From Urechis unicinctus (taxonomy: Eukaryota > Annelida > Polychaeta > Xenopneusta > Urechidae), in NCBI GenBank assembly GCA_034190875.2, contig CM067350.1, positions 18,934,210-18,998,209 on the forward strand: a stretch of DNA of 64,000 nucleotides. The letters run 5' to 3'. The translations under genes were made by a program, and so were the position numbers. The notes under the pieces were generated by a model. It saw nothing but the letters and a program-made list of their open reading frames with translations. It had not been told where the DNA came from and did no database searches. Below are positions 1 to 13,284 of this stretch, one piece after another. The stretch's first letter is position 1, and each line of letters starts with the position of its first letter.

Positions 1-975
1 TTGCGAAATCTACATACAACTGACTATGAGGTCTGCGTAGCGCAGTTTTTACACATTTGACTATGATGTCATTGTACCTAATTCTTCATACAGCAGGCTT
101 TTATGTCAGTGTTGAGCAGTCTTTACTCATATGATTATGATATCTGTGTAGCGCACTCTATATACTGCGGACGATGATGTTAGTGTAGCGAACTCTATAT
201 ACAACAGACTGAGATGTCAGTGTAGTAAAATCTATGTACAGCTGACTATGATGTCAGCCTAGCGAATTCTATATACAGGTGACTATGTAGTCAGCGTAGC
301 GAACTTCATATACAGCTGACTGAGATGTCGATGTAGCGAAATCTATATACAGCGGACGATGATGTCAGTGTAGCGAACTTCATATACAGCCGACGGAGAT
401 ATTAATGTAGAGAACTCTATATACAGCGGTGGATGATGTCAGTGTAGCGAACTCTATGTTCAGCGGACTATGATGTCAGCGTACCGAGCAATATATATAG
501 CTGACTTTGATGTCAGCGTAGTGGAGTCTTTACGCCTCTGACTATAATGTCCGTGCAGCGCACTCTATGCACATCTGACTATGATGTCAGCTGAGCGAAA
601 TCTTTATACAGCTGACTATGCTGTCATCGTAGCGCGCCCTTCATAAAGCTGACTATTATGTCAGTCTAGCGAACTCTATATACAGCTGACTATAATGTCA
701 GTGCAGCGAAGTCAATATACGGCTGACAATGATGTCAGTGAAGGGAACTCTATATACAGCTGACTATTATGACAATATAAAGCTGACAATGATGTCTGCG
801 TAGCGAACGCTTTACATAGCTAACTGAGATGTCAATGTTGTGAACTATATATACAGCGGCCGATGATGTCGGTGTAGTGAAACAATACGCCCTCTATATA
901 AAGCTGACTATGATGTCGGTGTAGCAATCTCTATATACCGCTGACTATGATGTCACGGCCGCGAACTTTATATTT
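1..975. repeat. 37-bp minisatellite (left end of window)
   Basis: Head-to-tail units of about 37 bp with the pattern TATACAGCTGACTATGATGT followed by CAGTGTAGCGAACTC, roughly 26 copies, each differing by a few substitutions and small indels. The window begins inside the array, so its true left edge is not seen. It gives way near 960-1000 to the unrelated 33-bp array. No long reading frame runs through it. The unit is not a multiple of three, so it should not be coding. Confidence 0.85.
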
Positions 976-1540
976 CATATTTATTGGTTTCAGCTTATGA
1001 CAGCCTTGTGGCTACACTGTTTCCATCTTCTAACAGCCATGTTGCTAAATTGGTTCCAACACAGCCTTGTGGCTACACTAGCTATTCTTGAAACAGCATA
1101 TTGGCTACACTGGTTCCATCTTAGAACAGCCTTGTGGCTACATAAGTTCCATCTAAGAACAGTCTAGTAGGTACATTTATTCCATTTTGTAACAGTATTG
1201 GGGCTATATTTGTTCCATATCGTAAAAACATTGCAGCTACATGGTTCCATCTTAGAACAGCCTTGTTGCTACATTTATTCCATGTTGTAACAGCATTGTT
1301 GCTATTTTGATTCCATTTCATAAAAGTATTGTGGCTATATTGGTTCCATCTCATAATAGCCGTGTGGCTACATTTGTTCCATATTATAACAGCATTGTGG
1401 CTATTTTGATTCAATTTCATAACAGTATTGTGCCTTTATTGGTTCCATCTTATAACAACATTGTAGCTGCACTTGTAGATCCATCATGTCAGCCACCTTA
1501 TAACAATCTTGTGGCTATAATATCCCCACCTTAATTTTTC
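976..1540. repeat. Diverged 33-bp monomers, left edge of satellite
   Basis: Monomers of about 33 bp starting TTCCAT and containing ACAGC..TGTGGCTA. They are recognisable but differ from each other and do not yet follow the regular five-type order seen to the right. This is the pattern expected at the edge of a satellite array, where homogenisation is weak. Confidence 0.8.
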
Positions 1541-4500
1541 TTCCATGTTGTAACAGCATTGTGGCTATTTTGGTTCTATTTCATAGCAGCATTGTGGCTT
1601 TATATGATCCATCTTATGACATCTTTGCAGCTACATTTGTTCCATCACATGACAGCCATGTCGCTACATTGGTTCCATCTTAGAACAGCTTCGTGGATAC
1701 TTTTGTTCCATGTTGTAACAGCATTGTGGCTATTTTGGTTCAATTTCATGGCAGCAATGCGGCTATATAGGTTCCATCTTATGACACCTTTGTAGCTACA
1801 CTTGTTCCATCATATGACAGCCATGTCGATACATTGGTTCCATCTTAGAACAGCTTCGTGGAATCTTTTATTCCATGTTGTAACAGCATTGTGGCTATTT
1901 TGGTTCCATTTCATAGCAGCAATATGGCTATATAGGTTCCATCTTATGACATATTTGTAGCGACACTTGTTCCATCAGATGACAGCGATGTGGCTGCATT
2001 TGTTCCATCTAAGAACAGCCTACTTGATGCATTTTTTTAATGTTGTAACAGCATTGTGGCTATTTTGGTTCCATTTTATGCAGCATTGTGGCTATATAGG
2101 TTCCATCTTATGACTTATGACATATTTGCAGCGACACTTGTTCCATCATATGACAGCCATGTGTGCTACATTGGTTCCATCTTAGAACAGCCTACTTGCT
2201 GCATTTGTTCAATTTTTGTAAAACATTGTGGCATTTTTTTAATGTTGTAACAGCATTGTGGCTATTTTGGTTCCATTTCATAACAGCATTGTGGCTATAT
2301 TGTTACCATCTTATGACATATTTGCAGCGACACTTGTTCCATCATATGACAGCCATGTTGCTACATTGGTTCCATCTTAGAACAGCTTATTGATCACTTT
2401 TCTTCCATGTTGTAACAGCATTGTGGCTATTTTGGTTCTATTTCATAGCAGCATTGTGGCTATATAGGTTCCATCTTATGACATCTTTGCAGCTACACTT
2501 GTTCCATCATATGACAGTCATGTGGCTGCATTAGTTCCATCTTAGAACAGCCTACTTGCTGCATTTGTTCAATGTTGTAAAAGCATTGTGGCTATTTAGT
2601 TTCATTTCATAACAGCATTGTGGCTATATTGTTACCATCTTATGACATATTTGCAGCGACACTTGTTCCATCATATGACAGCCATGTTGCTACATTGGTT
2701 CCATCTTAGAACAGCTTATTGATCACTTTTCTTCCATGTTGTAACAGCATTGTGGCTATTTTGGTTCTATTTCATAGCAGCATTGTGGCTTTATATGTTC
2801 CATCTTATGACATCTTTGCAGCTACATTTGTTCCATCACATGACAGCCATGTCGCTACATTGGTTCCATCTTAGAACAGCTTCGTGGATACTTTTGTTCC
2901 ATGTTGTAACAGCATTGTGGCTATTTTGGTTCAATTTCATGGCAGCAATGCGGCTATATAGGTTCCATCTTATGACACCTTTGTAGCTACACTTGTTCCA
3001 TCATATGACAGCCATGTCGATACATTGGTTCCATCTTAGAACAGCTTCGTGGAATCTTTTATTCCATGTTGTAACAGCATTGTGGCTATTTTGGTTCCAT
3101 TTCATAGCAGCAATATGGCTATATAGGTTCCATCTTATGACATATTTGTAGCGACACTTGTTCCATCAGATGACAGCGATGTGGCTGCATTTGTTTCCAT
3201 CTAAGAACAGCCTACTTGATGCATTTTTTTTTCCATGTTGTAACAGCATTGTGGCTATTTTGGTTCCATTTCATAGCAGCATTGTGGCTATAGGTTCCAT
3301 CTTATGACATATTTGTAGCGACACTTGTTCCATCATATGACAGCCATGTTGCTACATTGGTTCCATCTTAGAACAGCTTATTGATGCACTTTTCTTCCAT
3401 GTTGTAACAGCATTGTGGCTATTTTGGTTCCATTTCATAGCAGCATTGTGGCTATATAGTTTCCATCTTATGACATATTTGTAGCGACACTTGTTCCATC
3501 ATATGACAGCCATGTTGCTACATTGGTTCCATCTTAGAACAGCTTATTGATCACTTTTTTCCCATGTAACAGCAGCATGTGGCTATTTTTGTTCATTTCA
3601 TAGCATAGCAGCATGTGGCTATATAGGTTCCATCTTATGACATCTTTGTAGCTACACTTGTTCCATCATATGACAGCCATGTTGCTACATTGGTTCCATC
3701 TATTCCATCTTTCAGCTTCGTGATGCTTTTTTCCATGTTGTAACAGCATTGTGGCTATTTTGTTCCATTTCATAGCAGCATTGTGGCTATATAGGTTCCA
3801 TCTTATGACATATTTGTAGCGACACTTGTTCCATCATATGACAGCCATGTTGCTACATTGGTTCCATCTTAGAACAGCTATTTGTTGATCACTTTTTTCC
3901 ATTGTAAACAGCATTGTGGCTATTTTGGTTCCATTTCATAGCAGCATTGTGGCTATATAGGTTCCATCTTATGACATCTTTGTAGCTACACTTGTTCCAT
4001 CATATGACAGCCATGTGCTAGCTACATTGGTTCCATCTTAGAACAGCTTTGTTTTCGTGGATACTTTTTCCATGTTGTAACAGCATTGTGGCTATTTTTT
4101 GGTTCAATTTCATAACAGCATTGTGGCTATATTGGTTCCATCTTATGACATATTTGCAGCGACACTTGTTCCATCATATGACAGCCATGTTGCTACATTG
4201 GTTCCATCTTAGAACAGCTTATTGATCACTTTTCTTCCATGTTGTAACAGCATTGTGGCTATTTTGGTCCATTTCATAGCAGCATTGTGGCTATATAGGT
4301 TCCATCTTATGACATCTTTGCAGCTACATTTGTTCCATCACATGACAGCCATGTGGCTACATTGGTTCCATCTTAGAACAGCTTCGTTGATACATTTTTT
4401 CCATGTTGTAACAGCATTGTGGCTATTTTGTTCAATTTCATGGCAGCATGTGGCTATATAGGTTCCATCTTATGACATATTTGTAGCTACACTTGTTCCA

Positions 4501-7500
4501 TCATATGACAGCCATGTCGATACATTGGTTCCATCTTAGAACAGCTTCGTGGATCTATCTTTTATTCCATGTTGTGTAACAGCATTGTGGCTATTTTGGT
4601 TCCATTTCATAGCAGCAATATGGCTATATAGGTTCCATCTTATGACATATTTGTAACGACACTTGTTCCATCATATGACAGCGATGTGGCTGCATTTGTT
4701 CCATCTTAGAACAGCCTACTTGATGCATTTTTTTAATGTTGTAACAGCATTGTGGCTATTTTGGTTCCATTTCATGCAGCATTGTGGCTATATAGGTTCC
4801 ATCTTATGACATATTTGTGTAGCGACACTTGTTCATCATATGACAGCCATGTCGCTACACTGGTTCCATCTTAGAACAGCTTATTGATTACTTTTCTTCC
4901 ATGTTGTAACAGCATTGTGGCTATTTTGGTTCCATTTCATAACAGCATTGTGGCTATATAGGTTCCATCTTATGACATATTTGTAGCTACACTTGTTCCA
5001 TCATATGACAGCCATGTTGCTACATTGTTTCCATCTTAGAACAGCCTACTTGCTGCATTTGTTCAATGTTGTAAAGCATTGTGGCTATTTTGGTTCATTT
5101 TCATAACAGCATTGTGGCTATATGGTTCCATCTTATGACATATTTGCAGCGACACTTGTTCCATCATATGACAGCCATGTTGCTACATTGGTTCCATCTT
5201 AGAACAGCTTATTGATACTTTTTTCCATGTTGTAACAGCATTGTGGCTATTTTGGTTCAATTTCATAGCAGCAATGTGGCTATATAGGTTCCATCTTATG
5301 ACATCTTTGTAGCTACACTTGTTCCATCATATGACAGCCATGTTGTCGCTACATTGGTTCCATCCATCTTAGAACAGCTTCGTGGAATCTTTTTTCCATG
5401 TTAACAGCATTGTGGCTATTTTGGTTCCATTTCATAGCAGCAATGTGGCTATATAGGTTCCATCATCTTATGACATATTTGTAGCGACACTTGTTCCATC
5501 ATATGACAGCCATGTGGCTACATTGGTTCCATCTTAGAACAGCTTCTTGATGCATTTTTCCATGTTGTAAACAGCATTGTGGCTATTTTGGTTCCATTTC
5601 ATAGCAGCATTTGGCTATATAGGTTCCATTTGACATATTTGTAGCACACTTGTTCCATCATATGACAGCCATGTACATTGGTTCCATCTTATGACATTTT
5701 CTTCCATGTTGTAACAGCATTGTGGCTATTTTGGTTCATTTGTTCAGCATTGTGGCTATATGACAGCTTATGACATATTTGTAGCTACATTTGTTCCATC
5801 ATATGACAGCCATGTTGCTACATTGGTTCCATCTTAGAACAGCCTACTTGCTGCATTTTTTCAATGTTGTAACAGCATTGTGGCTATTTTGGTTCCATTT
5901 TCATAGCAGCATTGTGGCTATATAGGTTCCATCTTATGACATATTTGTAGCGACACTTTGTTCCATCATATGACAGCCATGTTGCTACATTGGTTCCATC
6001 TTAGAACAGCTTATTGATCACTTTTTTTCCATGTTGTAACAGCATTGTGGCTATTTTGGTTCATTTCATAGCAGCATTGTGGCTATATAGGTTCCATCTT
6101 ATGACATATTTGTAGCTACACTTGTTCCATCATATGACAGCCATGTGCTACATTGGTTCCATCTTAGAACAGCTTATTGATCACTTTTCTTCCATGTTGT
6201 AACAGCATTGTGGCTATTTTGGTTCCATTTCATAGCAGCATTGTGGCTATATAGGTTCCATCTTATGACATCTTTGTAGCTACACTTGTTCCATCATATG
6301 ACAGCCATGTGGCTACATTGGTTCCATCTTAGAACAGCCTACTTGCTGCATTTTTGTTCATGTTGTAACAGCATTGTGGCTATTTTGGTTCCATTTCATA
6401 ACAGCATTGTGGCTATATAGGTTCCATCTTATGACATATTTGCAGCGACACTTGTTCCATCATATGACAGCCATGTTGCTACATTGGTTCCATCTTAGAG
6501 AACAGCTTATTGATCACTTTTCTTCCATGTTGTAACAGCATTGTGGCTATTTTGGTTCTATTTCATAGCAGCATTGTGGCTGTATAGGTTCCATCTTATG
6601 ACATATTTGTAGCTACACTTGTTCCATCATATGACAGCCATGTCGCTACATTGGTTCCATCTTAGAACAGCCTCATGGATACTTTTCTTCCATGTTGTAA
6701 CAGCATTGTGGCTATTTTGGTTCCATTTCATGGCAGCATTGTGGCTATATAGGTTCCATCTTATGACATATTTGTAGCGACACTTGTTCCATCATATGAC
6801 AGCCATGTGTGCTACATTGGTTCCATCTTAGAACAGCTTACTGATCTTTTTTCCATGTTGTAACAGCATTGTGGCTATTTTGGTTCCATTTCATAGCAGC
6901 ATTGTGGCTATATAGGTTCCATCTTATGACATATTTGTAGCGACACTTGTTCCATCATATGACAGCCATGTTGCTACATTGGTTCCATCTTAGAACAGCT
7001 ACTTGATGCACTTTTTTTTTTCATGTTGTAACAGCATTGTGGCTATTTGGGTTCCATTTTCATAGCAGCATTGTGGCTATATAGGTTCCATCTTATGACA
7101 TATTTGTAGCGACACTTGTTCCATCATATGACAGCCATGTGGCTACATTGGTTCCATCTTAGAACAGCCTACTTGATGCATTTTTCATGTTGTAAAAGCA
7201 TTGTGGCTATTTTGGTTCATTTCATAACAGCATTGTGGCTATATAGGTTCCATCTTATGACATATTTGCAGCGACACTTGTTCCATCATATGACAGCCAT
7301 GTTGCTACATTGGTTCCATCTTAGAACAGCTTATTGATCACTTTTCTTCCATGTTGTGTAACAGCATTGTGGCTATTTTGGTTCATTTCATAGCAGCAAT
7401 GTGGCTATATAGGTTCCATCTTATGACATATTTGTAGCTACACTTGTTCCATCATATGACAGCCATGTTGCTACATTGGTTCCATCTTAGAACAGCTTAC

Positions 7501-10330
7501 TGGATACTTTTTTTCCATGTTGTAACAGCATTGTGGCTATTTTGGTTCCATTCATAGCAGCATTGTGGCTATATAGGTTCCATCTTATGACATATTTGTA
7601 GCTACACTTGTTCCATCATATGACAGCCATGTGGCTATACATTGGTTCCATCTTAGAACAGCTTATTGATCACTTTTTTCCATGTTGTAAACAGCATTGT
7701 GGCTATTTTGGTTCCATTTCATAGCAGCATTGTGGCTATATTTGTTCCATCTATCTTATGACATCTTTGTAGCTACACTTGTTCCATCATATGACACAGC
7801 CATGTTGCTACATTGGTTCCATCTTAGAACAGCTACTTGATGCATTTTTTCAATGTTGTAACAGCATTGTGGCTATTTTGGTTCCATTTCATAGCAGCAT
7901 TGTGGCTATATAGGTTCCATCTTATGACATATTTGCAGCGACACTTGTTCCATCATATGACAGCCATGTTGCTACATTGGTTCCATCTTAGAACAGCTTC
8001 GTGATTGATGCATTTTTTCTTTTATGTTGTAACAGCATTGTGGCTATTTGGTTCATTTCATAACAGCATTGTGGCTATATAGTTCCATCTTATGACATAT
8101 TTGCAGCTACACATTGTGTTCCATCATATGACAGCCATGTGGCATCATATGACAGCCATGTTGCTACATTGGTTCCATCTTAGAACAGCTTATTGATCAC
8201 TTTTTTTCCATGTTGTAACAGCATTGTGGCTATTTTGGTTCCATTTCATAGCAGCAATGTGGCTATATAGTTTCCATCTTATGACATATTTGTAGCGACA
8301 CTTGTTCCATCATATGACAGCCATGTCGCTACATTTGTTCCATCTTAGAACAGCTTACTTGATGCATTTTTTCCATGTTGTAACAGCATTGTGGCTATTT
8401 TGGTTCCATTTCATAGCAGCATTGTGGCTATATAGGTTCCATCTTATGACATATTTGTAGCGACACTTGTTCCATCATATGACAGCCATGTTGCTACATT
8501 GGTTCCATCTTAGAACAGCTTACTTGATTACTTTTTTTCCATGTTGTAACAGCATTGTGGCTATTTTGGTTCCATTTCATAACAGCATTGTGGCTATATA
8601 TGTTCCATCTTATGACATATTTGCAGCGCGACACTTGTTCCATCATATGACAGCCATGTTGCTACATTGGTTCCATCTTAGAACAGCTTACTTGATGCAT
8701 TTGTTCCATGTTGTAACAGCATTGTGGCTATTTTGGTTCAATTTCATGGCAGCAATGTGGCTATATAGGTTCCATCTTATGACATATTTGTAGCTACACT
8801 TGTTCCATCATATGACAGCCATGTCGATACATTGGTTCCATCTTAGAACAGCTTATTGATTACTTTTCTTCCATGTTGTAACAGCATTGTGGCTATTTTG
8901 GTTCCATTTCATAGCAGCAATATGGCTATATAGGTTCCATCTTATGACATATTTGTAGCGACACTTGTTCCATCAGATGACAGCGATGTGGCTGCATTTG
9001 TTCCATCTAAGAACAGCCTACTTGATGCATTTTTTTAATGTTGTAACAGCATTGTGGCTATTTTGGTTCCATTTTATGCAGCATTGTGGCTATATAGGTT
9101 CCATCTTATGACATATTTGTAGCGACACTTGTTCCATCATATGACAGCCATGTTGCTACATTGGTTCCATCTTAGAACAGCTTATTGATCACTTTTCTTC
9201 CATGTTGTAACAGCATTGTGGCTATTTTGGTTCCATTTCATAGCAGCATTGTGGCTATATAGGTTCCATCTTATGACATCTTTGTAGCTACACTTGTTCC
9301 ATCATATGACAGTCATGGGGCTGCATTTGTTCCATCTTAGAACAGCCTACTTGCTGCATTTGTTCAATGTTGTAAATGCATTGTGGCTATTTAGTTTCAT
9401 TTCATAACAGCATTGTGGCTATATTGTTACCATCTTATGACATATTTGCAGCGACACTTGTTCCATCATATGACAGCCATGTTGCTACATTGGTTCCATC
9501 TTAGAACAGCTTATTGATCACTTTTCTTCCATGTTGTAACAGCATTGTGGCTATTTTGGTTCAATTTCATAACAGCATTGTGGCTATATAGGTTCCATCT
9601 TATGACATCTTTGCAGCTACACTTGTTCCATCATATGACCGCCATGTCGCTACATTGGTTCCATCTTAGAACAGCTTCGTTGATGATACTTTTTTCCATG
9701 TTGTAACAGCATTGTTGTAACAGCATTTGTGGCTATTTTGGTTCAATTTCATAACAGCATTGCGGCTATATAGGTTCCATCTTATGACATATTTGTAGCG
9801 ACACTTGTTCCATCATATGACAGCCATGTGCGCTACATTGGTTCCATCTTAGAACAGCTTATTGATTACTTTTCTTCCATGTTGTAACAGCATTGTGGCT
9901 ATTTTGGTTCCATTTCATAGCAGCAATATGGCTATATAGGTTCCATCTTATGACATCTTTGCAGCTACACTTGTTCCATCATATGACAGTCATGTGGCTG
10001 CATTTGTTCCATCTTAGAACAGCCTACTTGCTGCATTTGTTCAATGTTGTAAAAGCATTGTGGCTATTTAGTTTCATTTCATAACAGCATTGTGGCTATA
10101 TTGTTACCATCTTATGACATATTTGCAGCGACACTTGTTCCATCATATGACAGCCATGTTGCTACATAGGTTCCATCTTAGAACAGCTTATTGATCACTT
10201 TTCTTCCATGTTGTAACAGCATTGTGGCTATTTTGGTTCCATTTCATAGCAGCATTGTGGCTATATAGGTTCCATCTTATGACATCTTTGTAGCTACACT
10301 TGTTCCATCGCATGACAGCCACGTTGCTTC
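1541..10330. repeat. Satellite array: 165-bp higher-order repeat of five 33-bp monomers
   Basis: Each monomer begins TTCCAT and counts to 33 bases. Five types recur in fixed order, marked by GTTGTAACAGCATTGTGGC, TTCATAGCAGCATTGTGGC, CTTATGACATATTTGTAGC, CATATGACAGCCATGT and CTTAGAACAGC, giving a 165-bp unit repeated about 50 times. The fifth monomer has at least three tail variants (GCTTATTGATCAC, GCTTCGTGGAT, GCCTACTTGATGC). Because 33 and 165 are multiples of three, open frames of 60-110 codons with an 11-residue period appear by chance. Blocks at 1546-2040 and 2737-3232 are near-identical, as are parts of 1890-2100 and 8890-9100. Between about 3230 and 8870 units carry many micro-duplications and small losses. 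Confidence 0.92.
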
Positions 10331-10860
10331 ATTGGTTTGATCAAGAATCAGCCTAGTGGCTACATTTGTTTCATGTTGAAACAGCAATGTGGCTATTTTG
10401 GTTCAACTTTTAGCCGCATTGTGGCTATGTAGGTTCCATCTTATCACATCACTTGTTACGTCATATGACAGCCATGTGGCTAAAATGGTTCGATCATGAA
10501 ACAGCCTAGTCGCTACATTTGTTTGATGTTGAAACAGCACTGTGGCTATTTTGGTTCCATTTCGTAACTGTATTGTGGCTATGTTGGTTCCATCTTATGA
10601 CATCATTGTGGCTACACTTGTTCCATCTTATGACAGCCGTATGGCTTAATTGGCTCTATCTTTTAACAGCATAGTGGCTGCATTGGATTCGGCTTATGAC
10701 AGCCAACTGGCTAGTTTCCTTCTTGGAAAAGCGACATGTTCCATCATATGTTCCACCTTATAACAGCATTGTGGCTATATTGGTTCAACCTGATTACAAC
10801 CGTGTGGCTATATTGGATCCACCTTATAACAACCTTGTGGCTATGATGTCCCCACCTTAA
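10331..10860. repeat. Diverged 33-bp monomers, right edge of satellite
   Basis: Monomers with TTCCAT..ACAGC..GTGGCTA continue but with many differences, and the five-type order breaks down. The last recognisable piece (about 10760-10860) resembles the left edge near 1440-1530, including the shared ending CCACCTTAAT, so the array has similar, old-looking borders on both sides. Confidence 0.8.
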
Positions 10861-10941
10861 TCTCATTTGGAATACTATCTATCTTCAATTGTGCTATAAA
10901 AAAAAGACAGCTAGCGTTGCATTGAAGTAAAATCACGTTTT

Positions 10942-10947
10942 TTTATT
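10942..10947 (-). terminator. Candidate polyadenylation signal of the NLR gene
   Basis: AATAAA on the minus strand about 175 bases past the predicted stop at 11121-11123. The position fits a 3' UTR end. It lies in AT-rich DNA, where such a hexamer could also occur by chance. Confidence 0.4.
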
Positions 10948-11120
10948 CAATAAATAATTCCAATAATGAATGACAATGGCTAAATATATCAATTCATTAA
11001 TTAACATATGTAGATATATATATATAATTAACATTAATAAGCAACCATTACACACACACACACACAGGCTGACACCAATCTACCACCTAACTTCCATGCC
11101 CTCTCATACCGTCTGCTGAC

Positions 11121-12594
11121 TTACTCCCACGTGTAATACCACTGCCGCATGAGCCGCGCAGGGCGGGGCTGGGCGCTGTACACATGCTCACACCACATGG
11201 AGACGTATCCCACCCGGCTGCTGTCGTGCACCACGACCCCCAACCCCGCCGCCCCAGCTGCCCCTCTCTCTCACACACACACCTCGCCATGCTCTCCCTG
11301 TCAGCCTCAGACACGCGCACATATACTCTACTGAAGACACGCTCAAGTGCCTTCACACACCCACTCATATCAACACCCACATCACCCATATACACCACGT
11401 TCACCCGCGCGTTCCCACTCACTGCTCCACTCACCCGCCTCCACTCATCACCCGTCAATCCACACCCTCAACACACACAACACGCAGCTTCTTACAGCCA
11501 CACAATTTCACTACAGACTTACATGACAGACGTTTGTTACGACTGACATCGATCTCAGTGATGTGTGAGGATGACCGCATGTGACTGCAGATCAGCTCCA
11601 CATCACTGTCGTCGATGTCGCAGTCACTCAGCTGTAACACTGTCAGGTTATTGACACACTTCAACACACACCACAGCTTGGTGAACTCGTCATGGAGAGG
11701 ATTGCCAGACAGATTGATATACAAACATTGAAACAGACTGGCAAGATGCGCTGCCACTGGGGCAGTCAGTCCGCACCCTGCCAGAGAGAGGTACCTTAAT
11801 GTGTTGTTGACACGATGGAACTTGACCTCGGTGTCGCCTACTTCATTCCCGTCCATTACCAACACCGTGAGGGACGAGTTGGCAGCCAGGGCACTCATTA
11901 CACTCATCACACTCATAACATCCAGTTCACAGTTAGCAAGCAACAACGATTGTAGACGGCAGTCGGAGCTCTCTAGAGCCCGGCTGATGAGCCGAGCTCC
12001 TTCTCTGCCCAGCGCCTTGTTATCGCCCAGGTCCACATGTCTGAGCTTGTGGTGGGGAGGCAGAAGGTGATTTACATCGCTCCCATTCAGTCCACATTCA
12101 TTCATCCTAATACATGTAACCCCCGTGTGGTGGACGCGGCTGATCCCAGACACATCCTCCTGTGACCCGCCTACTTCATTGCTGCTGACGTCCAGCGAGG
12201 TGACGTGTGTAGGCAGCCGGTCACATAAGGTGGCCAGGGAGGACGCGTTCAGGTCAGCCGACTCGACACTCAGCGCCTGGACTGAGGCGGGCACCAGGCG
12301 CGTCATGTCGTCTGCCACCACACGTGTGAGAGCCAGAGTCAGCGTACAGAGCGTGGAGTCGTGAGGGACGTCTGCCACGGCGGCCGATAGGGAGGAGAGG
12401 TTAGGGCGCAGCAAGATCAGCGCCTCAGTGCCACGTGGCGGGGTGAGGAGGTGGCGGGCACTGCGACCCAGGTCACCGGCGAGGTACACCACAGAGAGGG
12501 GGCGTGGTATGTGGTGGAAGAAATCCCCGATGATAACTGCGTCGTCAGGCGTGGAGAAGCTCTCAGTCAGCACCAACTGGTCTCCTAGAACATC
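11121..12594 (-). CDS. NLR gene, exon 5: leucine-rich repeats and C-terminal extension
   Basis: The exon opens after an acceptor (TGTGTAG) at 12595 and reads DVLGDQLVLTESF onward for about 380 residues. From roughly residue 130 it carries ribonuclease-inhibitor-type leucine-rich repeats, for example SLDVSSNEVGG, HVDLGDNKALG, SLLLANCELD, YLSLAGCGLTA and EIDVSRNKRLS, with about 28-residue spacing. They would form the ligand-sensing arc of the receptor. One open frame stops at 11455 after VCVEGVD. The next frame over continues LTGDEWRRVSGAV and, after a second shift near 11265, a third frame reads GVVVHDSSRVGYVSMW and ends QWYYTWE at a TAA. Each switch equals one missing base. The last about 100 residues match no domain I recognise. 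The joins could be assembly errors or real frameshifts. Confidence 0.75.
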
Positions 12595-13284
12595 CTACAC
12601 ACAGATACACTGACATTAATATACAAAGTAACCTACTGGTTTCACATGGAGTAATGATTGCAATATCTGGAAGCTTAATGGGGTACAGGAATCAAACATC
12701 ATGCGATGAACGGACACTGAATAACAGACAATGATAATATCAGACGGCGTCGTCTGTCAATCGTGTCTAGCGCGTTCGGAGGAAAAGCGTGTTTCAAAAT
12801 GCAACATTAGCCTGATTATACGATATGATGTGTATTATCCCAGAATGAACGTCGTAATACTTAATCAAATCAAAACCTAATATTTACCCCTGTTTCTCCT
12901 ATTGTCAAGTGAAGATACTATCCCGTTGATATTTGCGAATGGTGTTATACTTCGTTCGGCCAACTCCTTCAATAAACCACTAAATTCGGTTACAACGACC
13001 TGTGACTCTGCGCGCCAGACAGAAGAAACGAGACGAATGAGACGCGTGGCTAGACGGCGGGAAAAGGACGAGGTGCCTGGATAAAACTTTCGTCTGCCGG
13101 CCTCAACACGCGCTGTTTCCAAAGTTTGGCGTGATGCGCCAGGTCATTATGATGACCGTGTCAAAATGGTAACATCTCCGATCATAACGCTTAATGCGAG
13201 TAATTCACATCGCATTCACTGCTTCCCTATTTGATATTGCCGGAGATTGAATTCTACTAATTGAACGTGGAGAAACAGTCATAT
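12595..13284. other. NLR intron 4, unique part
   Basis: Intron between the exon at 14545 and the exon starting at 12594. I see no coding exon, RNA gene or tandem repeat in this stretch. Short overlapping open frames at 12877-13122 have no recognisable content. Confidence 0.5.

Noticed and set aside
1307..10084. Many 60-110 codon frames with an 11-residue period in the satellite
   Set aside because: The monomer is 33 bases, so any stop-free frame repeats; frames break at random indels, lack start and splice context, and occur in several phases.
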